63,724 nucleotides of DNA from contig JAOUAY010000001.1 of assembly GCA_029860565.1 (NCBI GenBank), positions 1 through 63,724 of the forward strand, written 5' to 3'. Of the stretch, positions 50,382 to 58,861 are shown one piece after another. How positions within the stretch are numbered: the first letter of the stretch is position 1; each line of letters starts with the position of its first letter. Position numbers and translations under genes: made by a program. A model generated the notes under the pieces. That model was given only the letters and a program-made list of their open reading frames with translations, did not search any database and was not told the DNA's origin. The DNA is from Candidatus Nitrosopumilus sp. Lineage in GTDB: Archaea; Thermoproteota; Nitrososphaeria; Nitrososphaerales; Nitrosopumilaceae.

Positions 50382-51119
50382 ATGCTTCCTGCACAACAAG
50401 GTTACGACAGAGCAATTACCGTATTCTCACCAGATGGCAGATTATACCAAGTAGAATATGCCATTGAAACCGTAAGGAGAGGAACAATAGCTGTTGGTGT
50501 AAAATGTAAAGATGGAATTATCATTGCAGTTGAAGAAAAACCAAGAAAATTACAAATTTCCAATACTGCTCAAAAGATTTTCCAAATTGATGATCACGTA
50601 GGAGTTGCAGCAGCAGGATACATCCCAGATGCAAGAAGTCAAGTAGACAATGCAAGATTCTTTTCTCAAAGTAACAAAATGATTTATGATGAACCAGTTG
50701 AAGTTGAAACAATTGCAAAACATTTAGCTGATCAATGTCAACAATATACTCAATATGCAGGTGTAAGACCATATGGTGTTGCACTTATTCTCGGAGGAGT
50801 TGTAAACGGTACCTCACAATTATATCTAACTGATCCTAGCGGAACATACATCTCTTATGATGCAATTGCAATAGGTTCAGGCTCTGATCAAGTAACAGAC
50901 TTTTTAGAGAAAACTTACAAAAGTGATCTTTCATTAGATGAAGCTGCAACATTAGCTACTGCAGGAATTTATCTTTCAAGTGAAGACAAAGAAGGAACCA
51001 ATCACATCAGAATGGCACGCATTAAAAAAGATACAGGATTATACGAAATAGTTTCAGAAGAGCAGATTACAAATTATGCCAATACTGCTAAAGAAAAATA
51101 TCCACACGAGCAAAAATAA
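50382..51119 (+). CDS. psmA: 20S proteasome alpha subunit
   Basis: 245 residues. The N-terminal gate helix and signature GYDRAITVFSPDGRLYQVEY at residues 7-26 are diagnostic. The rest fits alpha-type subunits (VGVAAAGYIPDARSQVDNAR and GSGSDQVTDFLEKTYKSDLS) with no catalytic N-terminal Thr processing. It forms the outer rings of the archaeal 20S core. A TATA-like TTTAAATTG stretch (~50351-50359) lies ~25-30 nt before ATG 50382, suggesting a leaderless mRNA. The SPOUT methyltransferase follows 15 nt downstream. Confidence 0.95.
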   Translation: MLPAQQGYDRAITVFSPDGRLYQVEYAIETVRRGTIAVGVKCKDGIIIAVEEKPRKLQISNTAQKIFQIDDHVGVAAAGYIPDARSQVDNARFFSQSNKMIYDEPVEVETIAKHLADQCQQYTQYAGVRPYGVALILGGVVNGTSQLYLTDPSGTYISYDAIAIGSGSDQVTDFLEKTYKSDLSLDEAATLATAGIYLSSEDKEGTNHIRMARIKKDTGLYEIVSEEQITNYANTAKEKYPHEQK

Positions 51120-51134
51120 TTATTTTAAACACCT

Positions 51135-51962
51135 GTGAGACTAAGCACATTGAAATTATCTATTGCAATTCCAGAGTCCGCTTTATCAGATGAGTCACTC
51201 AAAATTGATAAGACTAGAAAAATTTCTGTTCTAGCAAGAGCTTGTGCAATTTTTAAAATTGATACAATCTATGTCTACCAAGAAGGAAACAACAAATCAG
51301 ATGGCGCCCTCATGATAATGATTCTGAAATATTTAGAAACACCTCAATTTTTGAGAAGAAGATTATTTCCAAAAATGAATGACCTGAAATTTGCAGGAGT
51401 ATTACAACCATTAAAAATACCCAGCCACATCACACCAGCTAATTCTAAAAAGATCATACGAGGAGATGTCAGGGAAGGAATAGTAGTAAGTATAAAGGGG
51501 AAAAAATTTGTCGATGTGGGTATTAACCACCTAATAGAATTTTATAGTAATACTTCAGTTGGAAAAAGAATAACAGTTCAATTCAAGGAAGGATATCCTA
51601 AATTATCAGTTAAAGAAATAGACAAGAGTGAAGTTCCATCATATTGGGGTTATTCAGTAAAAGAAAGAGCAAACTTGTATTCAGTATTATCAGAATGGAA
51701 AGGAAATATCATCATGACATCAAGGAAAGGAAAAACGGTTACAAGTGAACAACTATCCAAGTACACAAAAACAGATGAACCAATTCTAGTGGTGTTTGGA
51801 TCTCCTGAGAAAGGAATTCATGAAATTATCGGAGGAAATATGAATAAGGTTCAAAATGCAAAGTCGCTAAATTTTTTCCCAAATCAAGCTACTGAAACTG
51901 TACGTCTAGAAGAAGCAATACTTGGAACATTGGCAATACTTAATGTTCAAAACACACCATAA
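51135..51962 (+). CDS. SPOUT-class RNA methyltransferase (DUF171)
   Basis: 275 residues from GTG 51135. The alpha/beta knot catalytic part has LSIAIPESALSDESLKIDKT at the start and VVFGSPEKGIHEIIGGNMNK, the SAM-binding knot, near the end, with an S1-like OB insert in the middle (GDVREGIVVSIKGKKFVDVG). Members of this DUF171/SPOUT1 family methylate rRNA or tRNA. It is in the same run as psmA and the ribosomal operon, as expected for a translation gene. Confidence 0.85.
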   Translation: MRLSTLKLSIAIPESALSDESLKIDKTRKISVLARACAIFKIDTIYVYQEGNNKSDGALMIMILKYLETPQFLRRRLFPKMNDLKFAGVLQPLKIPSHITPANSKKIIRGDVREGIVVSIKGKKFVDVGINHLIEFYSNTSVGKRITVQFKEGYPKLSVKEIDKSEVPSYWGYSVKERANLYSVLSEWKGNIIMTSRKGKTVTSEQLSKYTKTDEPILVVFGSPEKGIHEIIGGNMNKVQNAKSLNFFPNQATETVRLEEAILGTLAILNVQNTP

Positions 51963-51963
51963 C

Positions 51964-52074
51964 ATGCCTGAAAGAAAGAATTTCTTGTTATTAGCAATAG
52001 GTATTGGATTTGTAGGAATCATTATCGGTGCAATAACAATTTGGAATTCTGCATCTGAGTTGTTTACACCATAA
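51964..52074 (+). CDS. 36-aa single-helix membrane microprotein
   Basis: ATG 51964 to TAA 52072-52074, 1 nt after the SPOUT gene stop. MPERKNFLLLAIGIGFVGII: a basic start and a Gly/Ile-rich helix, then a short polar tail NSASELFTP. Its position upstream of the ribosomal operon is curious; no function known. Confidence 0.55.
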   Translation: MPERKNFLLLAIGIGFVGIIIGAITIWNSASELFTP

Positions 52075-52090
52075 CAAATTAGACATACAT

Positions 52091-52120
52091 GGTTAACCTA
52101 AATTTTTTAAGAGGTTAACG
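52091..52120. promoter_or_regulatory. Paired GGTTAACC octamers upstream of the ribosomal operon
   Basis: GGTTAACC (52091-52098) and GGTTAACG (52113-52120), 22 nt apart start to start, core TTAACC-N14-GGTTAA. The same octamer pair occurs at 35297-35327 before bioB with 23-nt spacing. It lies 12-15 nt upstream of a TATA-like GGTTTAATA (about 52132-52140) and ~47 nt before ATG 52168. Confidence 0.5.
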
Positions 52121-52167
52121 ATGTCTCATATGGTTTAATAAAGGGAAATCAGCGATTCGATTTAGTC

Positions 52168-53163
52168 ATGGGAGCTCGAAAACGACATTCACCGCGTAGA
52201 GGAAGTCTTGCATACTCACGTAGAGTACGTGCCAAAAGCATGGAAGCAAGAATTAGGGCTTGGCCAAAATTAGATGCTTCAGCAGAACCAAAAATTTTAG
52301 CACATTGTGGTTTTAAAGCAGGTTGTGTACAAATTGTCAGTATTGATGATCGTGACAAAGTGCCAAATGCAGGGAAACAACTAGTTAGTTTAGGGACAGT
52401 GCTCGTAACTCCACCAGTTTTAATTTTAGGAATTAGAGGATATTCAAAAGATCATTATGGACGACATGCAGAGTTTGATGTTTATGCTGAAGATATTCCA
52501 AAGAACATAGCAAAAGAAATTACAATTAAAAATATAGAAGGTTCCATGGATAACGCAGAAAAAAGATTAAAGAAAATTAAAGAGATTTTTGCAATAGTTG
52601 CAATTTCTCCAAGAGATGCAGGATTGGAACAAAAGAAACCATATATTTTTGAAGCTTTAGTTAGCGGAGGAGATATTGAAAAACAATTTGCACATGTAAA
52701 AGAATCACTAGGAAAAGAAATTAAAATTGATCAAATTTTTGAAACAGGTGCAACAGTAGATGTTGCAGCAATTACAAAAGGTCACGGATGGCAAGGTGTA
52801 CTCAAAAGATGGAACGTAAAAAAGAAACAACACAAATCAAGAAAAACAGTTAGAGAGGTTGGTTCATTAGGTCCAATCTCACCACAGAGTGTCATGTATA
52901 CAGTTCCAAGAGCAGGGCAAATGGGATTCCATCAAAGAGTAGAATATGATAAAAGAATTATGATAATGGGAAATACTGAATCAGATAAAATTAAAATTAA
53001 TCCGGATGGAGGATACAAACACTTTGGTTTAGTAAAAGGGGATTTCATCATTCTAAAAGGTTCAGTACCAGGCACTTACAAGAGATTAATCAAACTAAGA
53101 AGTCAAATTAGAAATGCACCAGTAAAAGTTAGCAAACCAAACATTTTGGAGGTAGTAGTATAA
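52168..53163 (+). CDS. rpl3: Ribosomal protein uL3
   Basis: 331 residues, archaeal length. First gene of the S10-type operon. Residues ~1-50 have the basic start GARKRHSPRRGSLAYSRRVR and the core motif KGHGWQGVLKRWNVKKKQHK (~205-224), which reaches the peptidyl-transferase centre. It binds 23S rRNA early in assembly. The mRNA probably starts within ~3 nt of ATG 52168, given the TATA-like box ~28 nt upstream. Its stop overlaps the next ATG (TAATG). Confidence 0.95.
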   Translation: MGARKRHSPRRGSLAYSRRVRAKSMEARIRAWPKLDASAEPKILAHCGFKAGCVQIVSIDDRDKVPNAGKQLVSLGTVLVTPPVLILGIRGYSKDHYGRHAEFDVYAEDIPKNIAKEITIKNIEGSMDNAEKRLKKIKEIFAIVAISPRDAGLEQKKPYIFEALVSGGDIEKQFAHVKESLGKEIKIDQIFETGATVDVAAITKGHGWQGVLKRWNVKKKQHKSRKTVREVGSLGPISPQSVMYTVPRAGQMGFHQRVEYDKRIMIMGNTESDKIKINPDGGYKHFGLVKGDFIILKGSVPGTYKRLIKLRSQIRNAPVKVSKPNILEVVV

Positions 53164-53975
53164 TGAAGACAACAGTGTACACAACTACTGGAACAAAAGA
53201 TGGCGAAGTAGAACTTCCTCCAGTATTTTCAACCCCACTAAGACGAGAATTAATTCATAAAGCTTTCACCAATTTAACATCCCATAAATTTCAAAGACAA
53301 GGAAGAAAACCAAACGCAGGTATGGATGTCGTAGCAGACTCCAACGATCCTCCAACAGGTCAAGGTGTATCACGTGTTGCAAGAATGCAAGGCGGAGGAG
53401 GAGGAAGACAAGGACAAGGAGCTGAAGTGGCATCAACCAGAGGTGGAAGACAAGCACATCCACCTATTGTTCAAAAGATAATTTACAAAAGGTTGAATAA
53501 AAAAGAAAACAAATTAGCACTTTGTTCTGCAATTGCAGCAACTGCATCAAAAGATCTTGTAGAATTAAGAGGTCACAAAATTGATGGCATAGAATCATTC
53601 CCAATTATAGTATCAGAGGATATTGAATCAATTTCCAAAGCAAGTGAAATTACCAAAGTATTAGATTCATTGAAACTATCACAAGATGTTAAGAGATTAG
53701 ATGCAAGAAAACCACGTTCTGGACAATCAAGACTTAGAGGAAGAAGTAAGAAAATTGGAAAAAGTGTTTTGTTTGTAACAAAAGATTCATCTAATCTATC
53801 AAAGGCAATCGGCGCATTTCCAGGAGTAGAAGTAAGAAATGCCAAAGATTTGAGCGTATTAGATTTAGCTCCAGGTTCTGATCCAATTAGATTAACAGTA
53901 TATTCCAAATCAGCAATTGAAGAAATTGGGAAAATCAAATCAACACATCTAGAATTAATGGTGAAAACACAATGA
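53163..53975 (+). CDS. rpl4: Ribosomal protein uL4
   Basis: 270 residues, archaeal/eukaryal length. The extended loop that lines the exit tunnel is visible as RMQGGGGGRQGQGAEVASTR (residues ~78-97), rich in Gly and Arg. The C-terminal part (GRSKKIGKSVLFVTKDSS) is typical. It starts 1 nt inside uL3 and its end overlaps the next gene by 4 nt (ATGA). Confidence 0.95.
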   Translation: MKTTVYTTTGTKDGEVELPPVFSTPLRRELIHKAFTNLTSHKFQRQGRKPNAGMDVVADSNDPPTGQGVSRVARMQGGGGGRQGQGAEVASTRGGRQAHPPIVQKIIYKRLNKKENKLALCSAIAATASKDLVELRGHKIDGIESFPIIVSEDIESISKASEITKVLDSLKLSQDVKRLDARKPRSGQSRLRGRSKKIGKSVLFVTKDSSNLSKAIGAFPGVEVRNAKDLSVLDLAPGSDPIRLTVYSKSAIEEIGKIKSTHLELMVKTQ

Positions 53976-54238
53976 ATGTAGATCAAGCAATGAAGATCAT
54001 AGTCAAACCATACATTACAGAAAAAACTTTTGCAATGGTTGAAAATGAAAGTAAAATTTGTTTTATTGTAGAAATATCTGCAAACAAACCAGAGATTGCA
54101 GAAGCTGTAAAAGTGCTTTACAAAGAAAATGTCAAAAAAGTAAACACTGCAAGAACAATTTATGGTAAAAAAGCATTTGTTCAATTTGAAAGTACAGAAA
54201 AAGCCAGAGATCTTGCAACGAAGATAGGAATGCTATAA
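53972..54238 (+). CDS. rpl23: Ribosomal protein uL23
   Basis: 88 residues. KIIVKPYITEKTFAMVE at the start is the usual N-terminal strand and helix of uL23, followed by VLYKENVKKVNTARTIYGKK. It sits near the tunnel exit and is the docking site for SRP and other factors. The following gene is uS19 rather than uL2, after a 44-nt gap. Confidence 0.93.
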   Translation: MNVDQAMKIIVKPYITEKTFAMVENESKICFIVEISANKPEIAEAVKVLYKENVKKVNTARTIYGKKAFVQFESTEKARDLATKIGML

Positions 54239-54282
54239 TATGGACCATAAAACTCGAAGTACATTAACAGAGGAGAAGAGAG

Positions 54283-54678
54283 ATGGTTAAAGAATTTTTA
54301 TACAGAGGTATTCCTAAGGAGGAGCTAGATAATTTATCATTAGAGAAGCTATTCCTATTATTCAATTCCAGACAAAGAAGATCCCTTACCCGAGGCATTA
54401 CTGATGGTAAGAGAAAATTGATTGAAGAGATAAAGGCCGCAAAAGCAGGCAAATTAAAGAATCCCATCAAAACCCACGTAAGAGATTTGATAGTTCTTCC
54501 ATACATGGTAGATGTTACAGTAAATATATTCTCTGGAAAGGAATTCGTTCCACGTACAATCACAACTGAAATGATTGGACATTATTTGGGTGAATATGTA
54601 ATAACGAACAAGAAGGTTTCACACGGCGCACCAGGTGTAGGTGCATCGAGATCCAGCCTTTATGTACCATTAAAGTGA
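54283..54678 (+). CDS. rps19: Ribosomal protein uS19
   Basis: 131 residues; the archaeal form with N-terminal extension. The signature VRDLIVLPYMVDVTVNIFSG and GHYLGEYVITNKKVSHGAPG are visible. It sits in the head of the small subunit. Preceded by GAGGAGAAGAGAG, a good Shine-Dalgarno sequence. Overlaps the uL22 frame, whose first usable ATG is after its stop. Confidence 0.95.
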   Translation: MVKEFLYRGIPKEELDNLSLEKLFLLFNSRQRRSLTRGITDGKRKLIEEIKAAKAGKLKNPIKTHVRDLIVLPYMVDVTVNIFSGKEFVPRTITTEMIGHYLGEYVITNKKVSHGAPGVGASRSSLYVPLK

Positions 54679-54683
54679 TTATT

Positions 54684-55142
54684 ATGGGTAGATTCAATTA
54701 CGCTTTCCAAAATTATGACGCGACAAGGCACGTACGTTCTTCATTAAGAGAAAAAGACATTTCACATAAACATGCACGTGAAGTTGCCGTATCAATTAAA
54801 GGACTATCCATTGAAAAAGCCCGAGATTATCTACAAGATGTGATTAATAAGAAAAGAGCAGTTGCATTTAGAAGATACAAAAATCAAGTAGGGCACAAAG
54901 CAGATCCTGGAATGATGGCAGGACGTTATCCACAAAAGACAGCAAAAGAATTCATCAAAGTTTTAGATAATTTAGAATCAAATGCAGAATACAAAGGAAT
55001 GGATTTGGATAGATTAAGAATTGTAAACGCAACAGTACACAAAGGTGTAGTTGTGAAAAGATTTACTCCAAGAGCAATGGGAAGAGCAACTCCAAAGAAC
55101 AATGTATTAACTCACGTCGAATTGGTGGCAAAGGAGATTTAG
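54684..55142 (+). CDS. rpl22: Ribosomal protein uL22
   Basis: 152 residues from ATG 54684 (MGRFNYAFQNYDATRHVRSS); an in-frame GTG at 54675 is the other possibility. The extended loop motif AVAFRRYKNQVGHK and the NATVHKGVVVKRFTPRAMGR segment are diagnostic. It lines the exit tunnel with uL4. The following gene begins 2 nt after its stop. Confidence 0.94.
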   Translation: MGRFNYAFQNYDATRHVRSSLREKDISHKHAREVAVSIKGLSIEKARDYLQDVINKKRAVAFRRYKNQVGHKADPGMMAGRYPQKTAKEFIKVLDNLESNAEYKGMDLDRLRIVNATVHKGVVVKRFTPRAMGRATPKNNVLTHVELVAKEI

Positions 55143-55144
55143 AT

Positions 55145-55951
55145 ATGTCAGCAGTGAAAAATGTAATCAAAGATAACTACAACATGATGTTACTCAAAGA
55201 TTATCTCAGAGAAGCAATTAAAGATGCAGGTTTCTCACATGCAGAAATTTCAAAAACCCCAGTAGGAACTAGAGTTGCATTGCATGTAACAAGACCAGGG
55301 ATTGTCATAGGAAGAAAAGGAACAGGCATCAGAGCACTCACTGAAAAACTTGCAACAGATTTTGGATTAAAAAATCCACAAATTTCAGTAATAGAAATTG
55401 AAAAACCAGAACTAGCACCAAGTGTAATGTGTAATAGAATGGCATCTCATCTTGAAAGAGGAACAGCTTTTAGAAGAGCAACAATGTGGACATTAAAACA
55501 AATTATGGAAGGCGGTGCAATGGGAGTTCAAATTACAATTTCAGGTAAACTTAGAGGTGACCGTTCTGCATTTGAAAAACATACACAAGGAATTTTACCA
55601 AGAGCAGGACATCACGCAGAAGTAATTGTATCTGAGGATATTGCACACGTAAAAACAGCAATGGGATTAATTGGAATTAGAATAAGAATTGCAAAAAAAG
55701 AAAAACTCATCCCAGAATTTGAGATGAAAGTTGAAAACCCAAAGAAGACAAAACAAGTTAAAGATGAAAAAAGTGAGGACTCAAAAAAAATCAAAGTAGA
55801 AGAAATCGTAATTGGAGATAATAAAATAGAAGTTGTCAAAATAGAAGGCAAAAAAGATGAAGCAAGGTCAGAGTCAGAAGCAATTGTATTAGAAGAAAAG
55901 AAGATAGAAAAAATAGAAACACTAGAAGAAGAGGAGGCTAAATTGAAATGA
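55145..55951 (+). CDS. rps3: Ribosomal protein uS3 with acidic/Lys-rich C-terminal extension
   Basis: 268 residues. The type II KH domain contains VIGRKGTGIRAL (residues 54-65), and the C-terminal uS3 domain has GVQITISGKLRGDRSAFEKH. After residue ~205 a charged tail of about 60 residues (KTKQVKDEKSEDSKKIKVEE and more) is added; many archaeal uS3 lack such a tail. It binds mRNA at the entry site. The stop overlaps uL29's ATG (ATGA). Confidence 0.94.
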   Translation: MSAVKNVIKDNYNMMLLKDYLREAIKDAGFSHAEISKTPVGTRVALHVTRPGIVIGRKGTGIRALTEKLATDFGLKNPQISVIEIEKPELAPSVMCNRMASHLERGTAFRRATMWTLKQIMEGGAMGVQITISGKLRGDRSAFEKHTQGILPRAGHHAEVIVSEDIAHVKTAMGLIGIRIRIAKKEKLIPEFEMKVENPKKTKQVKDEKSEDSKKIKVEEIVIGDNKIEVVKIEGKKDEARSESEAIVLEEKKIEKIETLEEEEAKLK

Positions 55952-56154
55952 CCAGACTCAGTATGAAGACAATCAAAAAACTAAATGAAAAAGATCTTAA
56001 AAGTAAAATTCAAGAGTCCAGAAGTGAACTTGCAAAACTTAGAGTTGACGCATCCAAAGGAACATTAAGAAAAGAAAGTGGCAAACTAAAACCATTACGT
56101 CACGACATTGCAAGAATGTTAACTAGAGTAAACGAGATGAGGAGAGAAAAATGA
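55948..56154 (+). CDS. rpl29: Ribosomal protein uL29
   Basis: 68 residues, all helical. LNEKDLKSKIQESRSELAKL and MLTRVNEMRREK are typical of the two-helix uL29. It is at the tunnel exit beside uL23. Overlaps both neighbours by ATGA. Confidence 0.93.
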   Translation: MTRLSMKTIKKLNEKDLKSKIQESRSELAKLRVDASKGTLRKESGKLKPLRHDIARMLTRVNEMRREK

Positions 56155-56417
56155 TCACTGCATACAACATCAGGTCTCATGAATTTATAGGATTAGACAC
56201 AGAGATCGTTCAGTCTACTAACCCACAAGTTATAGGATTAAATGGAAGAATTATCAATGAAACAAAATCGATGTTCACAATTAATACAGAAAATGGAGTT
56301 AAATCAATTGCAAAATCTACAAATGATTGGAAATTTTCAATTCAAAATAAAGATATCATAGTAGACGGCTCCAAAATTGCAAAAAGACCATTTGATAGAA
56401 TAGGAGGAAAGACATGA
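56151..56417 (+). CDS. rnp1: RNase P protein component 1 (Rpp29/Pop4)
   Basis: 88 residues. Archaeal Rpp29 in its usual place between uL29 and uS17. The Sm-like beta barrel is shown by HEFIGLDTEIVQSTNPQVIG and the GRIINETKSMFTINTENG strand pattern. It is a protein subunit of RNase P, which trims the 5' end of tRNA. ATGA overlaps on both sides. Confidence 0.88.
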   Translation: MITAYNIRSHEFIGLDTEIVQSTNPQVIGLNGRIINETKSMFTINTENGVKSIAKSTNDWKFSIQNKDIIVDGSKIAKRPFDRIGGKT

Positions 56418-56737
56418 CTCAAAATATTGGATTAAAAGTAAAAGAACCAACCAGAGAATGCATGGATAAACATTGTCCATTCCATGGTGATTTATCAATT
56501 AGAGGTAAACTCTTTGACGGTAAAGTTACAGGAAATAAAGCAAGACAAACCATAACATTACAAAAAGACTCACCAATCTACTTTAGTAAATTTAAGAGAT
56601 ATGCAAGAGGTACAAGTACGATTCATGCACATGTTCCAGGTTGCATAGATGTTGAAACAGGGGATCATGTGTTAACTGCAGAATGTAGACCAATATCAAA
56701 ATCTGTTTCATATGTAGTTGTTGAGGTTAAAGCATAA
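56414..56737 (+). CDS. rps17: Ribosomal protein uS17
   Basis: 107 residues, archaeal form. Early segments ECMDKHCPFHGDLSIRGKLF and FDGKVTGNKARQTITLQKDS, and the HVPGCIDVETGDHVLTAECR motif, are typical. It is a primary 16S rRNA binder. Its stop overlaps the uL14 ATG by 1 nt. Confidence 0.93.
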   Translation: MTQNIGLKVKEPTRECMDKHCPFHGDLSIRGKLFDGKVTGNKARQTITLQKDSPIYFSKFKRYARGTSTIHAHVPGCIDVETGDHVLTAECRPISKSVSYVVVEVKA

Positions 56738-57159
56738 TGGCAAAGCAAGCAGGTAAAGGAGTACAAGAATTTAGACCATATGTTACCAAAGTACTTCCAG
56801 TTGGAGCAAACATTGTTTGTGCAGATAATTCAGGTGCCAAAATTTTAGAGATAATCAACGTTCCAAGACATAAAACTAGAGCATCAAGACTCCCTTCAGC
56901 ATCAGTAGGTGACTTTTGTAATGTTGTAGTAAAGAAAGGGCCAGCAGAATTAAGAAAGCAAGTTTATGGTGCAGTAATTGTTAGACAGAAATATGCAATT
57001 CGTAGATTAAACGGTGTAAGAGTTTGTTTTGAAGATAATGCAGCAGTTCTAATCACTCCAGAAGGAGAAACAAAAGGAACAGACATCAAAGGACCAGTAG
57101 CTGTAGAAGCTTCAGAGAAATGGCCAAGAGTAGCTAACTTGGCATCAATGGTGGTATAA
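56737..57159 (+). CDS. rpl14: Ribosomal protein uL14
   Basis: 140 residues. The signature CADNSGAKILEIINVPRHKT and the KKGPAELRKQVYGAVIVRQK segment are diagnostic of uL14, which bridges the two subunits. Followed after 4 nt by uL24. Confidence 0.95.
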   Translation: MAKQAGKGVQEFRPYVTKVLPVGANIVCADNSGAKILEIINVPRHKTRASRLPSASVGDFCNVVVKKGPAELRKQVYGAVIVRQKYAIRRLNGVRVCFEDNAAVLITPEGETKGTDIKGPVAVEASEKWPRVANLASMVV

Positions 57160-57163
57160 TAAA

Positions 57164-57619
57164 ATGAAGCCAACTAAAATGCGTAATAAGATGATTTATC
57201 AAGCGTCATCCCAAACAAGAAGCAAACAACTTGGGAGTGCATTATCCAAAGATCTTCACAAAAAATATGGCAAAAGAAGTGTCAGAGTCATAGAAGGAGA
57301 CAGCGTTACAATTGTTCGAGGAGAATTCAAAGGAGTAGATGGTAAAGTAGCAAAAATATCCAAACCAAAAAGCAGCGTAGCCATCGAAGGAGTAAAAAAA
57401 GAGAAAACAAAAGGTGATAAATTTGATGTTTATATTCACACATCCAATCTTGTTGTTACTTCACTCAGTACTAACGATAAATGGAGAATTACAAAACTTG
57501 AAGGCAAAGATCCATCAAAACAATCTAAAACAACTTCTGCAAAAACAGAAACCGTGAAAGTTGCTTCTAAAGAAACAAAAGGAACAGATGAAGCCAAAAA
57601 ACAGGAAGATGAAAAATAA
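57164..57619 (+). CDS. rpl24: Ribosomal protein uL24
   Basis: 151 residues. A KOW motif (VIEGDSVTIVRGEFKGVDGK) sits in the first half; the basic N-terminus MKPTKMRNKM is typical. The C-terminal ~40 residues are a Lys/Thr/Glu-rich extension (QSKTTSAKTETVKVASKETK). The stop overlaps the eS4 start. Confidence 0.92.
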   Translation: MKPTKMRNKMIYQASSQTRSKQLGSALSKDLHKKYGKRSVRVIEGDSVTIVRGEFKGVDGKVAKISKPKSSVAIEGVKKEKTKGDKFDVYIHTSNLVVTSLSTNDKWRITKLEGKDPSKQSKTTSAKTETVKVASKETKGTDEAKKQEDEK

Positions 57620-58335
57620 TGGTAAGTATTGCAGGTAGTAAAAAACTCAAACGTCAAATGGCTCCACAATTTTGGGGAATTACAAGAAAAGATAAGAGGT
57701 TTGTAATTACAGTAAAACCAGGTCCACACAAAAAGAGTCAAGCCATCCCAACAGCAGTATTTCTCAGAGACACGTTAAAGATTGTCACAAGTTTAAGAGA
57801 AGCAAAAGCTTCAATATACTCCGGCAAAGTTAAGATTGATGGTGTTGTAAGAAAATCACTTCATCACGCAATTGGTTTAATGGATGTAGTGGAATTAGAA
57901 AATGTTTCAGATATTTATCGTTTAGTTCCAGCAGAAGAAAAAATGCTTAAACCGATAAAAATCAACGAATCAGAAAAATCGAAAAAACTTGTTACAGTAA
58001 CAAGTAAAACCACAATTAGCAAAGACAAATTACAAATTGGATTCCATGATGGGCGTTCAATAATTTCAGATAGTAAAGTGAACATTGGCGATACTTGTTT
58101 AATACAAATTCCAGATGTTAAAATTCTTGAAATAATTAAACTAGAAGTAGGCTCTCAAGGACTAGTAACTCGTGGAAATAACGTAGGACAAATCGGTAAA
58201 ATAGAAGCTATAGAAGAAGGAACATTTATCCTTCCAAAAAGAGTCATCCTAACGCTAGAGGATAGAAAAATCGAAATACCAGCAGATATCATTATGCCAA
58301 TTGGTAAAGGAGAACCAATAATTCAATTAAAGTGA
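57619..58335 (+). CDS. rps4e: Ribosomal protein eS4
   Basis: 238 residues. Archaeal/eukaryotic-specific S4e: a basic N-terminus (MVSIAGSKKLKRQMAPQFWG), an S4 RNA-binding segment (TSLREAKASIYSGKVKIDGV) and the KOW-like C-terminus (LVTRGNNVGQIGKIEAIEEG). Its usual position between uL24 and uL5 marks the operon as archaeal. Confidence 0.93.
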   Translation: MVSIAGSKKLKRQMAPQFWGITRKDKRFVITVKPGPHKKSQAIPTAVFLRDTLKIVTSLREAKASIYSGKVKIDGVVRKSLHHAIGLMDVVELENVSDIYRLVPAEEKMLKPIKINESEKSKKLVTVTSKTTISKDKLQIGFHDGRSIISDSKVNIGDTCLIQIPDVKILEIIKLEVGSQGLVTRGNNVGQIGKIEAIEEGTFILPKRVILTLEDRKIEIPADIIMPIGKGEPIIQLK

Positions 58336-58339
58336 TCAT

Positions 58340-58861
58340 ATGTCTCAAACAACAGAAATCCCAATGAAAAAAATCTCTTTAGAGAAAGTCGTCTTAAATA
58401 TGGGCGTAGGAAAATCGGGGGATGTAATTAATATTGCAAAAACAGCACTTGATCAGATTTCAGGAAAAAAATCTTCTTCACGTAATGCAAAATCACAACA
58501 GAGAGATTGGGGAGTAAGAAAAGGAGAACCAATAGGAGCAGCAGTGACAGTACGTGGAAAAGATGCAATTGAATTAGTAAAAAGATTGCTAGAATCAAAA
58601 GGAAATACAATCAACGGTAGATCATTTGACAATTTTGGCAATTTTTCATTTGGAATTAAAGAACACATAGACATACCAGGTGTAAAATATGATCCACAGA
58701 TAGGAATCTTAGGACTTGGAATTTCAATCACATTAACTAGGCCAGGATATGGAATTAGAACAAGAAGTAAACACAAAGCAAGAGTTGGAAAAGATCACAT
58801 TATCAAAAGCCAAGAGGCAAAAGATTATTTTGTAAAAGAATTTGGAGTGTCTATAACATAA
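58340..58861 (+). CDS. rpl5: Ribosomal protein uL5
   Basis: 173 residues. It starts SQTTEIPMKKISLEKVVLNM (first half of the family core) and has GAAVTVRGKDAIELVKRLL and GISITLTRPGYGIRTRSKHK. It binds 5S rRNA. Stop TAA overlaps the uS14 ATG by 1 nt. Confidence 0.94.
   Translation: MSQTTEIPMKKISLEKVVLNMGVGKSGDVINIAKTALDQISGKKSSSRNAKSQQRDWGVRKGEPIGAAVTVRGKDAIELVKRLLESKGNTINGRSFDNFGNFSFGIKEHIDIPGVKYDPQIGILGLGISITLTRPGYGIRTRSKHKARVGKDHIIKSQEAKDYFVKEFGVSIT

Noticed and set aside
53573..54184. Long minus-strand frame over uL4/uL23
   Set aside because: A typical long shadow of ribosomal genes in AT-rich DNA; Cys/Phe/Asn-rich with no motif.
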